This document shows positions 28,545-40,900 of a DNA stretch of 64,000 nucleotides, piece by piece. The notes under the pieces were generated by a model. That model was not told the DNA's origin. It saw only the letters and a program-made list of their open reading frames with translations, and searched no databases. Within the stretch, counting starts at the first letter, position 1. Each line of letters begins with the position of its first letter. Origin of the DNA: Tubiluchus corallicola (taxonomy: Eukaryota; Priapulida; Priapulimorpha; Priapulimorphida; Tubiluchidae); assembly GCA_030141605.1 (NCBI GenBank), contig JAQGDQ010000011.1:928066-992065 (forward strand). The letters run 5' to 3'. The translations under genes were made by a program, and so were the position numbers.

Positions 28545-28983
28545 AACGATCACTTTAAGAAATGTTACAAAGCATGTCTACATGTATTTTCAACAAATGA
28601 ACGCTGAAGTTTAACAGTAGAATTTAGATTAGGAACGTAGATATGTTTATGTAATGAAGTAAAAAGAAAGACAAAATAAGCTCAAACTGCAAAAGAAAAC
28701 CCATACTAAAAAGCTGTAATTGTAAATGTACTGTACTTAGCATTTGACATAAACAAGCTACGTATTTTTGTTGTTTGTTTAGCTTCAGACAAGGGAGTGT
28801 ACTTGTACGTTGTTGACTGGCGGTGAATTTAGTTTCCGTCCCGCCGATTTGATGAGATTCCGTCGTCGGACAACATTGCTGCTCGCAGAAGCCTTGTGTC
28901 ATGTGCGACTTGGAGACAACTGTCGACATGACGTCATGCGTATCATAACGTGCAACGATCCTATATCATCAGAATGCATGTAA
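20380..28983 (+). CDS. large secreted Thr/Ser/Glu-rich protein with C-terminal TSP1-like module (4 exons, 926 aa)
   Basis: Coding exons: 20380-20440, 20973-21019, 25504-27975 and 28783-28983 (stop TAA). All borders are GT/AG with matching phases (1, 0, 0). ATG 20380 is the first after an in-frame TGA at 20290; ATG 20410 is an alternative. Exons 1-2 encode a signal peptide whose core is ALWLIVICITM followed by TDA. Residues about 37-180 form a basic N-terminal part with a furin-type RSRR at 120-123. Residues about 180-690 are low-complexity Thr/Ser/Glu/Asn-rich, probably disordered and O-glycosylated. Residues about 718-790 are Arg/Gln-rich and likely helical. All ten cysteines of the mature chain fall in the last ~95 residues, starting CTDWTDVEKCSASCDNGPGH and continuing across the last intron as LQTRECTC, a thrombospondin-type-1-like pattern. 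I do not recognise the whole protein; an extracellular-matrix or secreted role is inference. Intron 2 (4.5 kb) contains an antisense R2 element. Confidence 0.82.
21048..21080 (-). repeat. LINE-type 3' tail with (ATT)n
   Basis: AATAATAATAATAATC followed by TTTATTTAAAATCGG looks like the reverse complement of a LINE 3' end carrying a trinucleotide tail. A similar arrangement is at about 52525-52555. The extent of the element to the right is not clear. Confidence 0.35.
21391..21410. other. perfect 8-bp hairpin in R2 3' UTR
   Basis: ATACCGTAAAGGTACGGTAT: 8-base arms around a 4-base loop. A related hairpin, CCGTAAAGATACGG, is at 21319-21332. R2 3' UTR RNA is the structure recognised by the RT, so these may be part of it. 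Confidence 0.5.
21512..24481 (-). CDS. R2-type reverse transcriptase/endonuclease ORF
   Basis: 989 codons. Near residues 24-80 is a Myb-like DNA-binding segment (TLWTDDEMRLMAEQE ... RTVGAIATMR). The RT domain spans about 250-600, with RDGCSENLTLLN, AFLDLAKAFDTVPH, SGVKQGCPLSPLLFN and the catalytic FADD in VGFADDLVLMSGS. Near residue 820 is the zinc knuckle CRRCGRHAESQVHVLQQC (C-x2-C-x7-H-x4-C), followed by the restriction-like endonuclease with RYHPDILATKGGHTYVID (PD..D motif) and KALKY. Together these carry out target-primed reverse transcription. The annotated Met may be arbitrary: in R2 elements this part is normally continuous with the zinc fingers, which here lie in a different frame upstream (24391-24852). 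Confidence 0.9.
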   Translation of the reverse strand: MPTASSMCTPCRPREKRAGGSGTLWTDDEMRLMAEQELEFLGRETSVKGLNMFLHEKLPHRTVGAIATMRKSVRYRTLRDGLRTAEVNVNEMAGREHRVDGPQPGVRASREPGEEQLANRDTLRESIERDIETGNMQNRSDMVAALAFARAALGGGDLDGAFQALSEAWFPVDARPQPARPRPVRRAPDRPANCQKRRRERYKTYQRLYQRDRRKLANVVLDDAPLEVKYPPIDCIEQTYIQRFEKPSLPDDEPIEDFKPCEDPNSLCAPIAQEEVAKTFKAMKSNSSPGPDRGVTMQALRRVSKGAITLVFKVWQFLKKVPNSLKECRTTLLPKSAEGLQDVSNWRPITIGSLLLRWYAKILTTRIQATVKLNPLQRAFQPRDGCSENLTLLNTVIRHARASHRELNIAFLDLAKAFDTVPHTSIVRAMRRFGLPEQVQQIIGDMYTGAATRISIPEANTRRISITSGVKQGCPLSPLLFNLVIDELISKVGSRFGYGIDEHQVAIVGFADDLVLMSGSKHGMGVLLETANGFFTKRGMALNANKCKAMRLVKAYRRKAMKVLIEPTWEISQTPIPMLVVSDAYKYLGIPMTAKGRPTMDTKPLKPWLIRVEGAPLKPQQKVDMIRQYVIPRLTYHFRICEVHMNGLKGADRLIRSSLKRILHMATDVPNAFFYMPMKKGGLGFSCLEKDVPLMKVKMLSRLQASPDPLVNMSASAPVWNRELAWAKRVASLEAYSNAKDINRAKRDNDRRHLSAFNGKVHGKGFAAVSADPLSTHYLRSSTLLSGGDYILVLKMITNSLPVRVNTTRGQPNALRRCRRCGRHAESQVHVLQQCITVNNAISRRHNALCEVLAEALKGQGFTVVREPWFEINRTRYHPDILATKGGHTYVIDPTISAAGNIYSLRARCREKALKYEPILDAVKQRCGSATASSHGICVGFRGEWAGGENDVLLKTLGLLNVRAKLVRSAIRGSCMVFRKFLGRQRRET
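24391..24852 (-). CDS. R2 N-terminal zinc-finger ORF (frame-shifted from the RT ORF)
   Basis: 154 codons opening at a TTG, with no ATG before the fingers. Finger 1 starts CPVCGKAIPDWKSAKSH, finger 2 is CMKCEKLWPSYSSASTHYRY with a final C (CCHC type), and finger 3 starts CPECSRTFNTHAGCQQH. This CCHH/CCHC/CCHH order is the architecture described for R2 A-clade elements, where fingers plus Myb bind target DNA. The frame runs 90 bases past the start of the RT frame and stops at 24391; moving to the RT frame needs a -1 (or +2) shift in the linker. A one-base deletion, a sequencing error or programmed frameshifting could each explain it. Confidence 0.75.
   Translation of the reverse strand: MVLGNGEVAQETSTATNGTLKDNDTDKRIILKYPAQVSDRCPVCGKAIPDWKSAKSHVKFSHGLGVHRLEFECMKCEKLWPSYSSASTHYRYCSQRVASEGTEPPQGGAHSCPECSRTFNTHAGCQQHRRCAHPADPGRNGQVVQVPCGRTMK
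24890..25020 (-). other. R2 5' UTR, GC-rich and structured
   Basis: Contains the hairpin CCCCTCCATGAGGGG followed directly by CTAACA (minus strand, 24929-24909), plus further G/C blocks. R2 elements often carry an HDV-like self-cleaving ribozyme here. The P4-hairpin plus CUAA-type junction fits loosely, but I could not pair the other helices. Confidence 0.35.
25045..25110 (-). repeat. tRNA-like / SINE-head sequence at the R2 5' side
   Basis: The minus strand reads TATAGTCTAGTGGTAACG, an A-box-like motif, and about 40 bases later GTAAGTTCGACAC, a degenerate B box, as in tRNA-derived SINEs. No acceptor stem closes, so it is not a working tRNA gene. Confidence 0.45.
28370..28545. repeat. (CAA)n/(CGA)n trinucleotide array
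   Basis: CAA, CGA and CAT triplets in the last intron of the TSP1-like gene, 240-400 bases upstream of its final exon. Confidence 0.95.
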
Positions 28984-29035
28984 ACTTCGTAGTATGTTCA
29001 AATTGCTTATAGTAGATTGCCTAGGTTAGGCCTGA

Positions 29036-29041
29036 AATAAA
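29036..29041 (+). promoter_or_regulatory. polyadenylation signal AATAAA of the TSP1-like gene
   Basis: Canonical AATAAA 53 bases after the TAA stop at 28981-28983; a plausible end for the plus-strand gene. Confidence 0.55.
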
Positions 29042-29103
29042 ACTAAAAACCAACAGTTAAGTCAACAATGACAGCGCCTTTGACTAACAGTCAAAGTTTG
29101 TAG

Positions 29104-29274
29104 ATGACGATGGCACCAACTCAATTCAAGCTCGCTTTACTTCTTATTATAATTGCTGAAGAAAACTATAGTAGATGGGTTGTGGAATTAAGAGCAGGAG
29201 ACGGTGGCAATAAAGCGCCATCTATAGTAAGAATAAGTAGCGAGCCAACATCAGGTGAAAATCATTTTGTCTGA
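29104..29274 (+). CDS. small hypothetical ORF with signal-peptide-like start (56 aa)
   Basis: It opens MTMAPTQFKLALLLIIIAEE and stays open to a TGA. A consensus-like donor (CAG|GTGAAA) is inside, so it could be the first exon of a spliced gene. No family recognised and no clear downstream exon seen; possibly chance. Confidence 0.2.
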   Translation: MTMAPTQFKLALLLIIIAEENYSRWVVELRAGDGGNKAPSIVRISSEPTSGENHFV

Positions 29275-30325
29275 ACATCTCTGTGTCACACTTTAACTAT
29301 CAAACTCAATTCACGTATAACTCTATTGTAAACCCAGTTATTATTTCTAACATTTTGGTGAATCATATAACATCATATATGCATAACTGCAATGGTATAA
29401 TCATATTGTGCTTGTAATTGTATCATATTTATGTAACATAGTTTTTATTAAATTGTAAATAAATTGAATAAATTAAAGTAAAAATTAAAACTGATCGCGC
29501 TTACATCGTTTAGACTATACAAAAACGTTATAAGCTACAAAGTACTGGAGTTCCAGAGTCATCTAGCGTGTCAGAAGGTTATTGATGTAACAGGCGGCTG
29601 ATTGGGTTCAATTCCAAGACTGCGAAATTTCAGTTTTTTTCACTTAGCATAATCTTTCAGACAGAAATAACGATATAAGCAAACATTTAGTAAGTAGCTA
29701 CTCTATTCTAATTTTCACTAGTTGCTGACTGAATTACATTTAATTCTTTTTAAGGAAATACATATACTTTTGAAACCGCTATGGACGGTGGAATTATGCA
29801 CAAATTTGGCAACAATTCGTCATCAGCTATAGCTAGTAGCATTATTATTTGACTAGTCAACTAGCAAATCTCAAATATTAAATGATAGACAAGTACGCGC
29901 ACTTAAATGGTATTTTTTCAACCATGCTATAAAATAGCATAAAAATATATTCGAATACCATAGTCTTAACTATAATTGTAACAACTTATGATTTTAAATT
30001 ATAAATGTTACGTACTAGCAAATTATTACGTTGCTTTGCAAAACGAAAAAACAGGCTCTCCGCTGCAGAGGTTTGACTGTTTTACTATCAATTTTGTTTG
30101 GTTTTTCTTCACAAGAACTTTTTTACAATTCTCCAAGTCATCATCCAGCATTTATTGGCAAGTTGATGCCGTTTAATGAACTTAATGAAAATAAATCTTT
30201 AGTTAATTACATCACACACTAAATTAATTAATATAATTTGTTAGTAATTACTCTTGTAGGATGAAATTAACTTTTGGAAATATTGACTTGGCTTGGTGGA
30301 CTATAAAGATTGAATTATATGACTG

Positions 30326-30398
30326 AAGCAAAGTAGTCTATTCGTCACGGCCTTTGTTTTTTAAGTGAAAGATCCCCGGTTCAAATCCACACTTCTCA
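30326..30398 (+). repeat. tRNA-like / SINE-like sequence
   Basis: TAGTCTATTCGTCACGG (A-box-like) is followed after about 25 bases by GATCCCCGGTTCAAATCC, a good B box. Flanking stems do not close convincingly. Probably a degenerate tRNA-derived repeat. Confidence 0.35.
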
Positions 30399-31864
30399 TA
30401 TTTTTACGCGTCTCTGCTTTTGGACAAATTTGCTTTCGAAATTTAATAATTATGGATTCCATTACTAATAATAATTTTGAATTAACATTGCGCGAATAAT
30501 CTGTTATTAAATAAAAGAATTTCAAATTTCGTTTTTGACTATTAAAAAACAGAAAACAAATACAGACATGTGCAGTTGTCTCTATCATACTGACGATACG
30601 TTTGAATGACAGTGACGAATGGTGATTTTATGGCAGAAGAACAATTTGACTCTAGATTCTCGGTCTTTTCTGCACAAATCTGAAATCTTAATCCTACATC
30701 TTCAATTAATTTATTTGCTTACAAAACTGTACGGATTATACCTACTATGTAAAGGGTTAAAATTTATCAAAATAAATTTTAGTGTCGACTTTAATTCGAA
30801 ATTTCATAACCCTTTTACCTACACCGGATTTGCACTGATCCGCAAATAACTTATGAATCACCAAAACTTCTATTCTTGTTCTTGTTGTTGGCTAAGTTTT
30901 TTTGGTAAAAATACAAAACAGTCAATCGAGTATCGGTACCCTTGTATTGAAAATTGTTCCGATTAAAATTATTTTTATGAAACCAATAATAAACTCATTG
31001 AATATCTTACCACCTTAGCTTATGACATGCATAGTTGGTTCATACGATATTTCGAAACTAAAAATTTCCCATAAGTTCCTGAAAATTTTTGTTGAAGCTT
31101 TATTTGTAGATCTACCGTAATTACCTGCAGTAGGTGCATTTTAAGCTGAGTTTCATTATTATGTAGAAATGGACGTAGAAATGAAAACACATTACAGCTT
31201 GCCTGTTGTGGTAATTTTTGTTTTATTTTCATTATAAAAGCACAAAGTATCCAACAAGATGGCGAACATTTAATCGAGACTCTACCGTTACATTAATTGG
31301 ACGTACTCTTGTCAAACATAGAACGTAAAAACACACACAGAAATCTACCAAATTCACTAGCTACTGGCGCCATCTGCACGTCAGTAGTGGCACTAAACAT
31401 TTAAACATTCATAGCGAATATGATACAAGTGTTGCGTTACTTATAAACATTTATAATAGTAAAAAACATTTAAAGTTCACAGAAAACACGGATTATGTAC
31501 AAGCATACACACAAAATAATCTTTTGTAAATAAATACCAACAGAAAAGGCGCTGCGCATGCGTGATGAGTATCAATAAAATCGAGATACGTGTCTTTGTT
31601 ATTATAAAATCAATGTAATAATTCCTAAAATTAATTAATGAGTGCCTCATGTTAACTAGTTTCAATACAAATGCCTATTAATTTATGCATTTAATAACAA
31701 CTACAACCTGATGAGAGTCTGTTTATGCCAAAGGTTTTACAATCTGATTGGCTACTGTGCCACTGTACACGCGTGTGCTTTTTAACTATTTACACACTAA
31801 AAGGCCAATAATCCTTGAGTTTCAACTGGCCCAAATTGGCTTCAAAATGCATTGTGCATTCCTA

Positions 31865-31993
31865 GTATGTCCCGATTACCTGTGGACCAGTTAAGATACC
31901 CTGTCCCGCGTTACTAGCTAGTGAAACTTGAAAATAAGCATTCACGCCTTTCTCGCCTCATCTCCAACATTTAAACAGGTAATCGGGACATAC
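31865..31993. other. 19-bp perfect inverted repeat in the 3' flank of the GGY gene
   Basis: GTATGTCCCGATTACCTGT at 31865-31883 recurs as its reverse complement at 31975-31993. If the minus-strand transcript extends this far, it would form a stem with a 91-base loop. Confidence 0.75.
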
Positions 31994-32036
31994 GATCATC
32001 GTTTTTGAATCACAAACGCTAGAACTCAGGAGTGTT

Positions 32037-34573
<2,537 letters not shown>

Positions 34574-35796
34574 GTCGGTGTTTCCGGTGCTCAACTTTTC
34601 ACTGCAAGATAAAATTGTTTTTAGTTTTTGTTTTTATTTCAGAATAAATTTGCCTTAAAACGCGAAAAGGTGCTAGACGCGAAAATAAATGTTCGGGAAA
34701 CTTTTCACAATACGAAATTTCTAATCTAAATTGCTCAATATTTTGATTTAAAAAAGGCAATCATAAATTTTTTTTGATGGATTTAGGTATTTAAAATAAA
34801 GAAATGGTTGTTGTTACGCCTTAATACTTGCAACAAAACTGAGTCTTTAAACGTAAAATTGACTTCTGAATTCTAGAAAGCGAGTTTTTCAATGGAAAAG
34901 CAAAAATTCAATAAGTTATTAGTCGAAAAATGTTACAAATTCAACAGCACAGCAAGCATTTGTTAATTTGTTTTGCAAATGAAATTTAAATGTTTGTAGA
35001 ACATCGGCAAACTTTGAAACACAAATTTTACACCTTAAGAGCAGTGCGCTAACACGGTAGTAAAGACCCCATGGGTAACAACCGTACGCTGGTAGTATAC
35101 GCAACCCACACAGGTCGACTCTAACCTTTCTAATAACTGATGCTGTGCGTTGCGAGCAATCTAAACCATAACCTCTGCATCAATGAACGTCCTGTTTCAG
35201 ACATGGGCTGCTGCCTCCCAACAACTGCCCATTCACCAATGCTTAACTATTACAATGTTATTAGACCCAAAATGACTTGTCAGCAGTAGACAAATGTAAA
35301 CTAATGGACCATGCGGGGATAAGCCGCCTTTGCGTGTCACTGTAACTCCGTTCTGGTAAGTAGTGTGCGGCCCCAAAAAGCACTCGTGGTACCAACATGT
35401 GCCACTTTTCCTTTAAAGTTTAACAAAAGAGCATCAGTGCGTAAATAAGCACACGCAGTCTCTCATTTATCTTCAACCACTTAGACAAACGTAATCGAAA
35501 TTGTCTTCTATAACTTAATATTATTCTACCCAGATGTGCAGCCCATAAAATGAGAATCTCGCAGGTGAAAGTTTCGCCCATTGTCATCAGGCGCAGGATT
35601 TTTATCTTACCCAGATTCCTGGCGTGTCAAAAACGAAATTAATCTGACTGTAAAAGGAAATAGAATTTGATAATACTTATCGATTCAACGGTTTCAATTC
35701 TGTAAATAACTTTCTCTACCTCAAGGCGAATGAAACACGATTTCTATGAAATCCATAATGAGATTAAAACAAGTAGTCCTCTAAATCTAGTTTTGC

Positions 35797-35816
35797 AGAT
35801 GATAGTGATGATGATG

Positions 35817-35847
<31 letters not shown>

Positions 35848-35870
35848 CGATTATGATGATGATGATGATA
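35797..35870. repeat. (GAT)n trinucleotide repeat
   Basis: GATGATGATG run with a few GGT and GAC variants. Confidence 0.95.
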
Positions 35871-37314
35871 CTAGCGGCGGAGGATTGGAGAAGAGTAGAT
35901 GATGATGACGGCATTGTAAGACTGAGGATGAATAAGGAAAACAAAACAGAAAAATAAAAGAAGATGAGGAAAATGGAGGAGGAAAAGAACGAGATGATTA
36001 AAACACCAATAAAGGCAACGAATGTGCGAATGATGCTGATAAACTATTGCTATGGAAACTTGGCTGCACTTTTAAAAATACATTTAACAAGTTGACGAAA
36101 TACGACTTGTTATGTTAGCTACAAACCACAAACCACGAACAACGTTTAATTTTGCTAACTTTTAAGCCAATATTATCTCCCCCTCAAATACCTCTAGTAA
36201 AATTTTGAGTTTTCTGTCAGTAATAATATCCGAAGTATTTCTGCAAAGTAAGTGCATATGGTTATGGTATAATCACAAACAGAGAAAAGTTCTTCCCTAG
36301 AAAACTGTTACCTACATGAGATATAAAATCGTTATAAATCCATTTTTCAAGTGCAGAAAGATAGAGAACTTCACGAAGGCAAAGGCCAAAGGCTTTTCAT
36401 TCTTTCTAAACTTTACAATGGAGTCCGAGAAAGTTTTTGCCGTGCAGCCAAGGTTGGCTTCTAGGTAAATTCTAAACTATTTTCTTACAGATTAGTTTCT
36501 GATTAAAGCATTATGGCGATTAAGGTATTTCACCGAAACAAATTAAAGAGTAAGCCGTTAACGTTGGTAACTCAGAACTATATAACTTCAGAACAATGTT
36601 ATATTGTGGAATTTATTATGAATATTACATTAAGGACATATGCTTTGTTTCTTTGAAGTTAAGTTAAAGAGAAATCATTTGGCATCCACAGCAAATATTG
36701 TTAGGCCTTCTGGCTCCCACTAATATCTATGGCTTGAATTCAGCGTAGTTTGCGATCACAACTGAACTCTAAAAATCTTTTCTTTAAGACCAAAAATGAG
36801 AATCTTGGCAGTAAATTACCATTCGAAAAAGTCTTTAGCATAACAAGCGTTTGTTTTATTTGTGTTATAAAGTTGATATCACGCACAATGGTGTGATTAT
36901 CGCTAACTGCATAAATTGTTACCTGGACCCAGAAATGTAGGCTGAATCAATGGGGGTTTTCTAACTCATAATCCCCATCGTGACCCACTGAGTGCAATTA
37001 AGCCAATACCGGAAACCTTCTCGGACAACATACAGTTGCGAAAGAATAAATAGGGGCCGTGTACGGTTGAAGGAAGTGTCTGTGCGGCCGCTTGACTTCC
37101 TGCATAAGGCTCTAAAACTTTATTATATTCAGAAGATTGGCTTAAATCTTTTAAACAGCCCGCCACCAATTATGACTAATCAGATTTCAGCACGCCGGTT
37201 TCTTGACGTGGAGTGACAACTATTAAGTGCATGTAAAAATTAATTAAGGTGCAAAATTACCTATTCCGTGAATAAGCCTGGATATTAAAAACAGGGTGCA
37301 GACAAAGGTACGAT

Positions 37315-37380
37315 AATGACGAAGATGATGATGATGATGATGACGATGATGATGACGATGGTGACGACAATGATGATAAC

Positions 37381-37422
<42 letters not shown>

Positions 37423-37765
37423 AAAGATGAAGGTGATGATGAGGACGAAGAGGATGAAGATAATAATAGTGATGCTGTTGACGGCACTGTTGGTAGTGAC
37501 GGCAATAATCGTAATGACATGATGACAATGATAGTAGTGATATAAAAGCAACAACAATAATGAGGAAGAGGAGGAGGAGGAGGAGGAGGAGAAGGAGGAG
37601 GAGGAGGAGCATGATGATGATGAACATGATGATTGGTGATGACGATAATAATGATGCTGTTGATGATGATGTTAGTAGTGACGGCAATAACCGTAATGAC
37701 TGTAGTGATATAATAACAACAACAATAATTATGATGGTGAAGAAGAAGAAGATGATGATGATGGT
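37315..37765. repeat. compound (GAT)n/(GAG)n trinucleotide region
   Basis: Two GAT-rich blocks flank a GAG-rich block at 37563-37608. The flanking pieces (GTTGACGGCACTGTTGGTAG and TGATGTTAGTAGTGACGG, each followed by GGCAATAA.CGTAATGAC) are themselves duplicated, so the zone grew partly by segment duplication. Confidence 0.9.
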
Positions 37766-38784
37766 GACGACTATAATAAAAACTCTTAAGTGTTTTTAAC
37801 TGATCCACTTTGCAATACGTTTGCCGGATATATGGTAAACATCACATGCTTTTTTAAATGCTGACGTTTTGCTTAGATAGTCTTTTTTACTATGCTGTTT
37901 TATTCACAGTAAATATGACGGTACCATCTTGAATTTTAAAACAGAGTAACTTAGTGGTGATCTTTGAGATACTTTAGGCTACTCTACAAATCTCTATGAA
38001 GTCTGTATTCAGTCGTGGAAAATCGATGTTGATTCGAAAGCCTGATATGGAAAATTTTTCATTTTTTATACTGAATCAAAATGAAAAAGTAAAAAATGTT
38101 TGTTATCTTTAGAAGTATTTCTCTGTATTATATTTGATTATGAATTATGCGTTTTCAGGATAATTTTCTCTACATAACCCCACTTTAGTTTTCAAAAAAT
38201 AATTACTTGAATTTAAGTTAGGGAAGTGAAAAAACAGTCACTATTTACAATGCTTTTCAACAATTTTGTTAAACCAGGACAGGACTAGGCGAACTGACGG
38301 AATTTGTGAAAGTATAATCACTGATTAATCTTTATTAAATACAGCTGTGTTTCTGACAGAAACGCCATTTTTCTGAGAATATATCACAAGAGTGCCATGT
38401 GTTGGGCAATGGCGGTCAGAGAGAACTGGTTTAATAGCCTTACAAAAGGCTTAATGCGTTTTTACACCAGATCATAAACCACACTCGCTGGTGTTTGCTT
38501 GTACAACATGATGAGAATCATAGACTGATACAATCTCTATGTTGGTCAGCAATGCATGAAGCCCAAAAAGTTGCCTTGCTTCCGCGTTCCTGGTGGTAAG
38601 TGTCAGAGAACGGTCCGTGAGAACGAAAGGATACTTTCGGATAAATGCCCACCTAAGAAGGCGCTTGAGGCGGTTCAAGCTGTTGTTGCATAATAGATGT
38701 ATTATATAAAGTATTGTGTGTGAGTGCTAGTGCAACAATGAACGTTAAATGCTCTCCGCCCATGTCGGAAAACTTGCAGCAACG

Positions 38785-39215
38785 AACGAATGAAAGAATG
38801 AACGAATTATCAAATGAATGGACGAATAAATGACAAGATGAATAAAAGAATAAATGAATTGGCCGAAAAGCTAATAAAAGAGTGAATGGACAGATGGACG
38901 GATGGATTATTAAATTGACAAGTGAAAGAATAAACAAAATAATTAATTAATTTGTTTAATTAATTGTCAAACAAGCGAGCAAACAAATAAATGTGTAAAT
39001 AAGTGAAATAACTGAACGAGTAAATGAGTAAATGAATGAATGGATTAATGAATGAATGAATGAATGAGAATAAATAAATGAATGAATGAATGAATAAGTA
39101 AGCATATGAATGATTGATAGAAAGGATGAATTGAAAAATGACAATTGGATGAGTAAAAGAATAAACAATTTCACGTACAGTGAATAGATAAATAAATAAA
39201 TAAATAAAGTAGCGA
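38785..39215. repeat. degenerate (GAAT)n-type tetranucleotide zone
   Basis: GAATGAATGAATGAAT, AAATAAATAAAT and relatives make up most of this stretch, with many substitutions. Confidence 0.85.
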
Positions 39216-40849
39216 GATAAACAAACGGAAGAACGTATGATTTTCTGCGTAAGGCACTGTTGTTCTAGGTATGTAGACAGGTGCAAACACATGAGAAAAT
39301 GAAACTATACTATCGTATGAACATTTCCTATCAAGATCAACTATTTGCCCTTGAAAAGAAAATTGTTGCTCAAAGGTTGCTAGACACTAATTAGTTAAAT
39401 ATTATTATTTGTTTAGCCGTCTAGAGAAGAAAAGCAAGTAAAAACGAATCTAACTAGAATCTTAAACGCACATCTCCCCATCCTCTTCTCCAAGTCAGAA
39501 AAGCAACTGCTCGCGGTGCGCAAGGAGGCAAGAACCCAGTCTATTAAAGGAAGCCATCTCAGCTTTTCATCTTATACGTAATTTTTAAAATCGTGCCCAA
39601 AGTGAAACTCTACAACAAGATAATCTTACCCACCCAGCTGAAAATAGGCTCGCTCAGTAACATATACACAACCCAATCGGCCATTCTTAGTTTCCTTACC
39701 ATTGGCACCCTACTTATACGTATCTTTAAACATAATTCATGGAAACGCTTCTTCTGGCATCTAAATTAGAAGTTTCTGAATAAGATACAACCATGACAGA
39801 AAGATCATTAGCGCCAATAAACTTTGTGCAGAAAGAAAAAAGAATTGATCGGGTTTGGCCTTTAGACACAAAGACTGAATTGAACGCATTGCTCTCTGAT
39901 CATGTAGTTCACTTCAACAATTAGAATGTAACAGAGGCATTGCCACAATTACGCCAATATTTGCTGAAAAGTAACATAGCACTATCCCATAGCACGCACA
40001 CCATCCTTACATAACTATCATTATCGTGCCGAACGGAAAAGAGGATACAGAAAAATTGTTCGTGCGTGAGAAACAGCCATTAGAACTGTGGCGGTTCCAG
40101 GTTCTGGGAGCGCTGATTACTTGCTTGCATGATACATCAACTAAAAACTGATTCGTAAATGCGCCTTCTAGCGGTAAAACGCTATAATCGGGATCGTGCT
40201 AGGCGAAAAACAGAGCAGAAACGGCACATTGACAAAGTGCGATAAACTGGGTTAGTTGGTTCAATGTTGTTCGGTTATTATCATCAATAAAACGTGGGAA
40301 ACAAAGAGTATGTAAAACTAGACTAAAACCATAAATATGTATTATGCACAAGGATAATGAAGCTGGGTTATCAGTAAGAGGCGAGAAATAAAGAATTGTA
40401 AAATTGGAGCAAAATCATTAATGAATTTAATCAAAGGGCACGGACCGCCTGCATTAAGGGCCTAATAAATGTCAATTATCATATAACCTTGCAAACTTTT
40501 AAACCACAGCTCACGTTAATCTTTTGTTTATGTTTCGTGGTTTCTGCAAAGCGAAAGAATAAATTTACAAAATAAGCTGTGCGAGTATGCAGCACATTTT
40601 GCTTAAAAAAGTCCCGGACTGGTAGTAAAAAATCACAGTAATTTAGATAATTCGTGGAAGCAGCCAAGAAGCTACCGTGACGTCAGAGATACTCGATCTC
40701 AGCATGCACCTGCAGCTCTTATTATTATTAAGCTGATTCGTTAAGTAATGTAATTGATTTCTACTAGGCCAGTGATTAGTCCACACCATTTTCCTTGCTC
40801 ACTTTTTCTACTTCTTTACCTACTTTATCAATGGACAATTAATTCATTT

Positions 40850-40900
40850 CAAATAACCGTCAAAATGGCTGTGCCCAGTAGTTTAAATTTTCAAGTTCAC
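40850..40900 (-). repeat. scrap of repeat family C
   Basis: AACCGTCAAAATGGCTGTGC and AGTTTAAATTTT correspond to the reverse complement of the central part of family C. Confidence 0.45.

Larger units (their letters stand above)
28984..32036. other. intergenic stretch between convergent genes
   Basis: AT-rich. It holds a short ORF at 29104, a LINE-like 3' tail around 29360-29480 (GTGCTTGTAATTGT and TTTATGTAAC words shared with 63630-63665), a tRNA-like sequence near 30326 and a 19-bp inverted repeat at 31865/31975. Otherwise I see nothing. Confidence 0.55.

Noticed and set aside
36966-37169. GC-richer minus-strand frame near 37 kb
   Set aside because: No motif, and the neighbouring sequence is repeat-derived.
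38472-38678. Open frame LKRLLRWAFIRKYPFVLTD...
   Set aside because: Looks mildly protein-like but has no recognisable family, ATG or splice partners.
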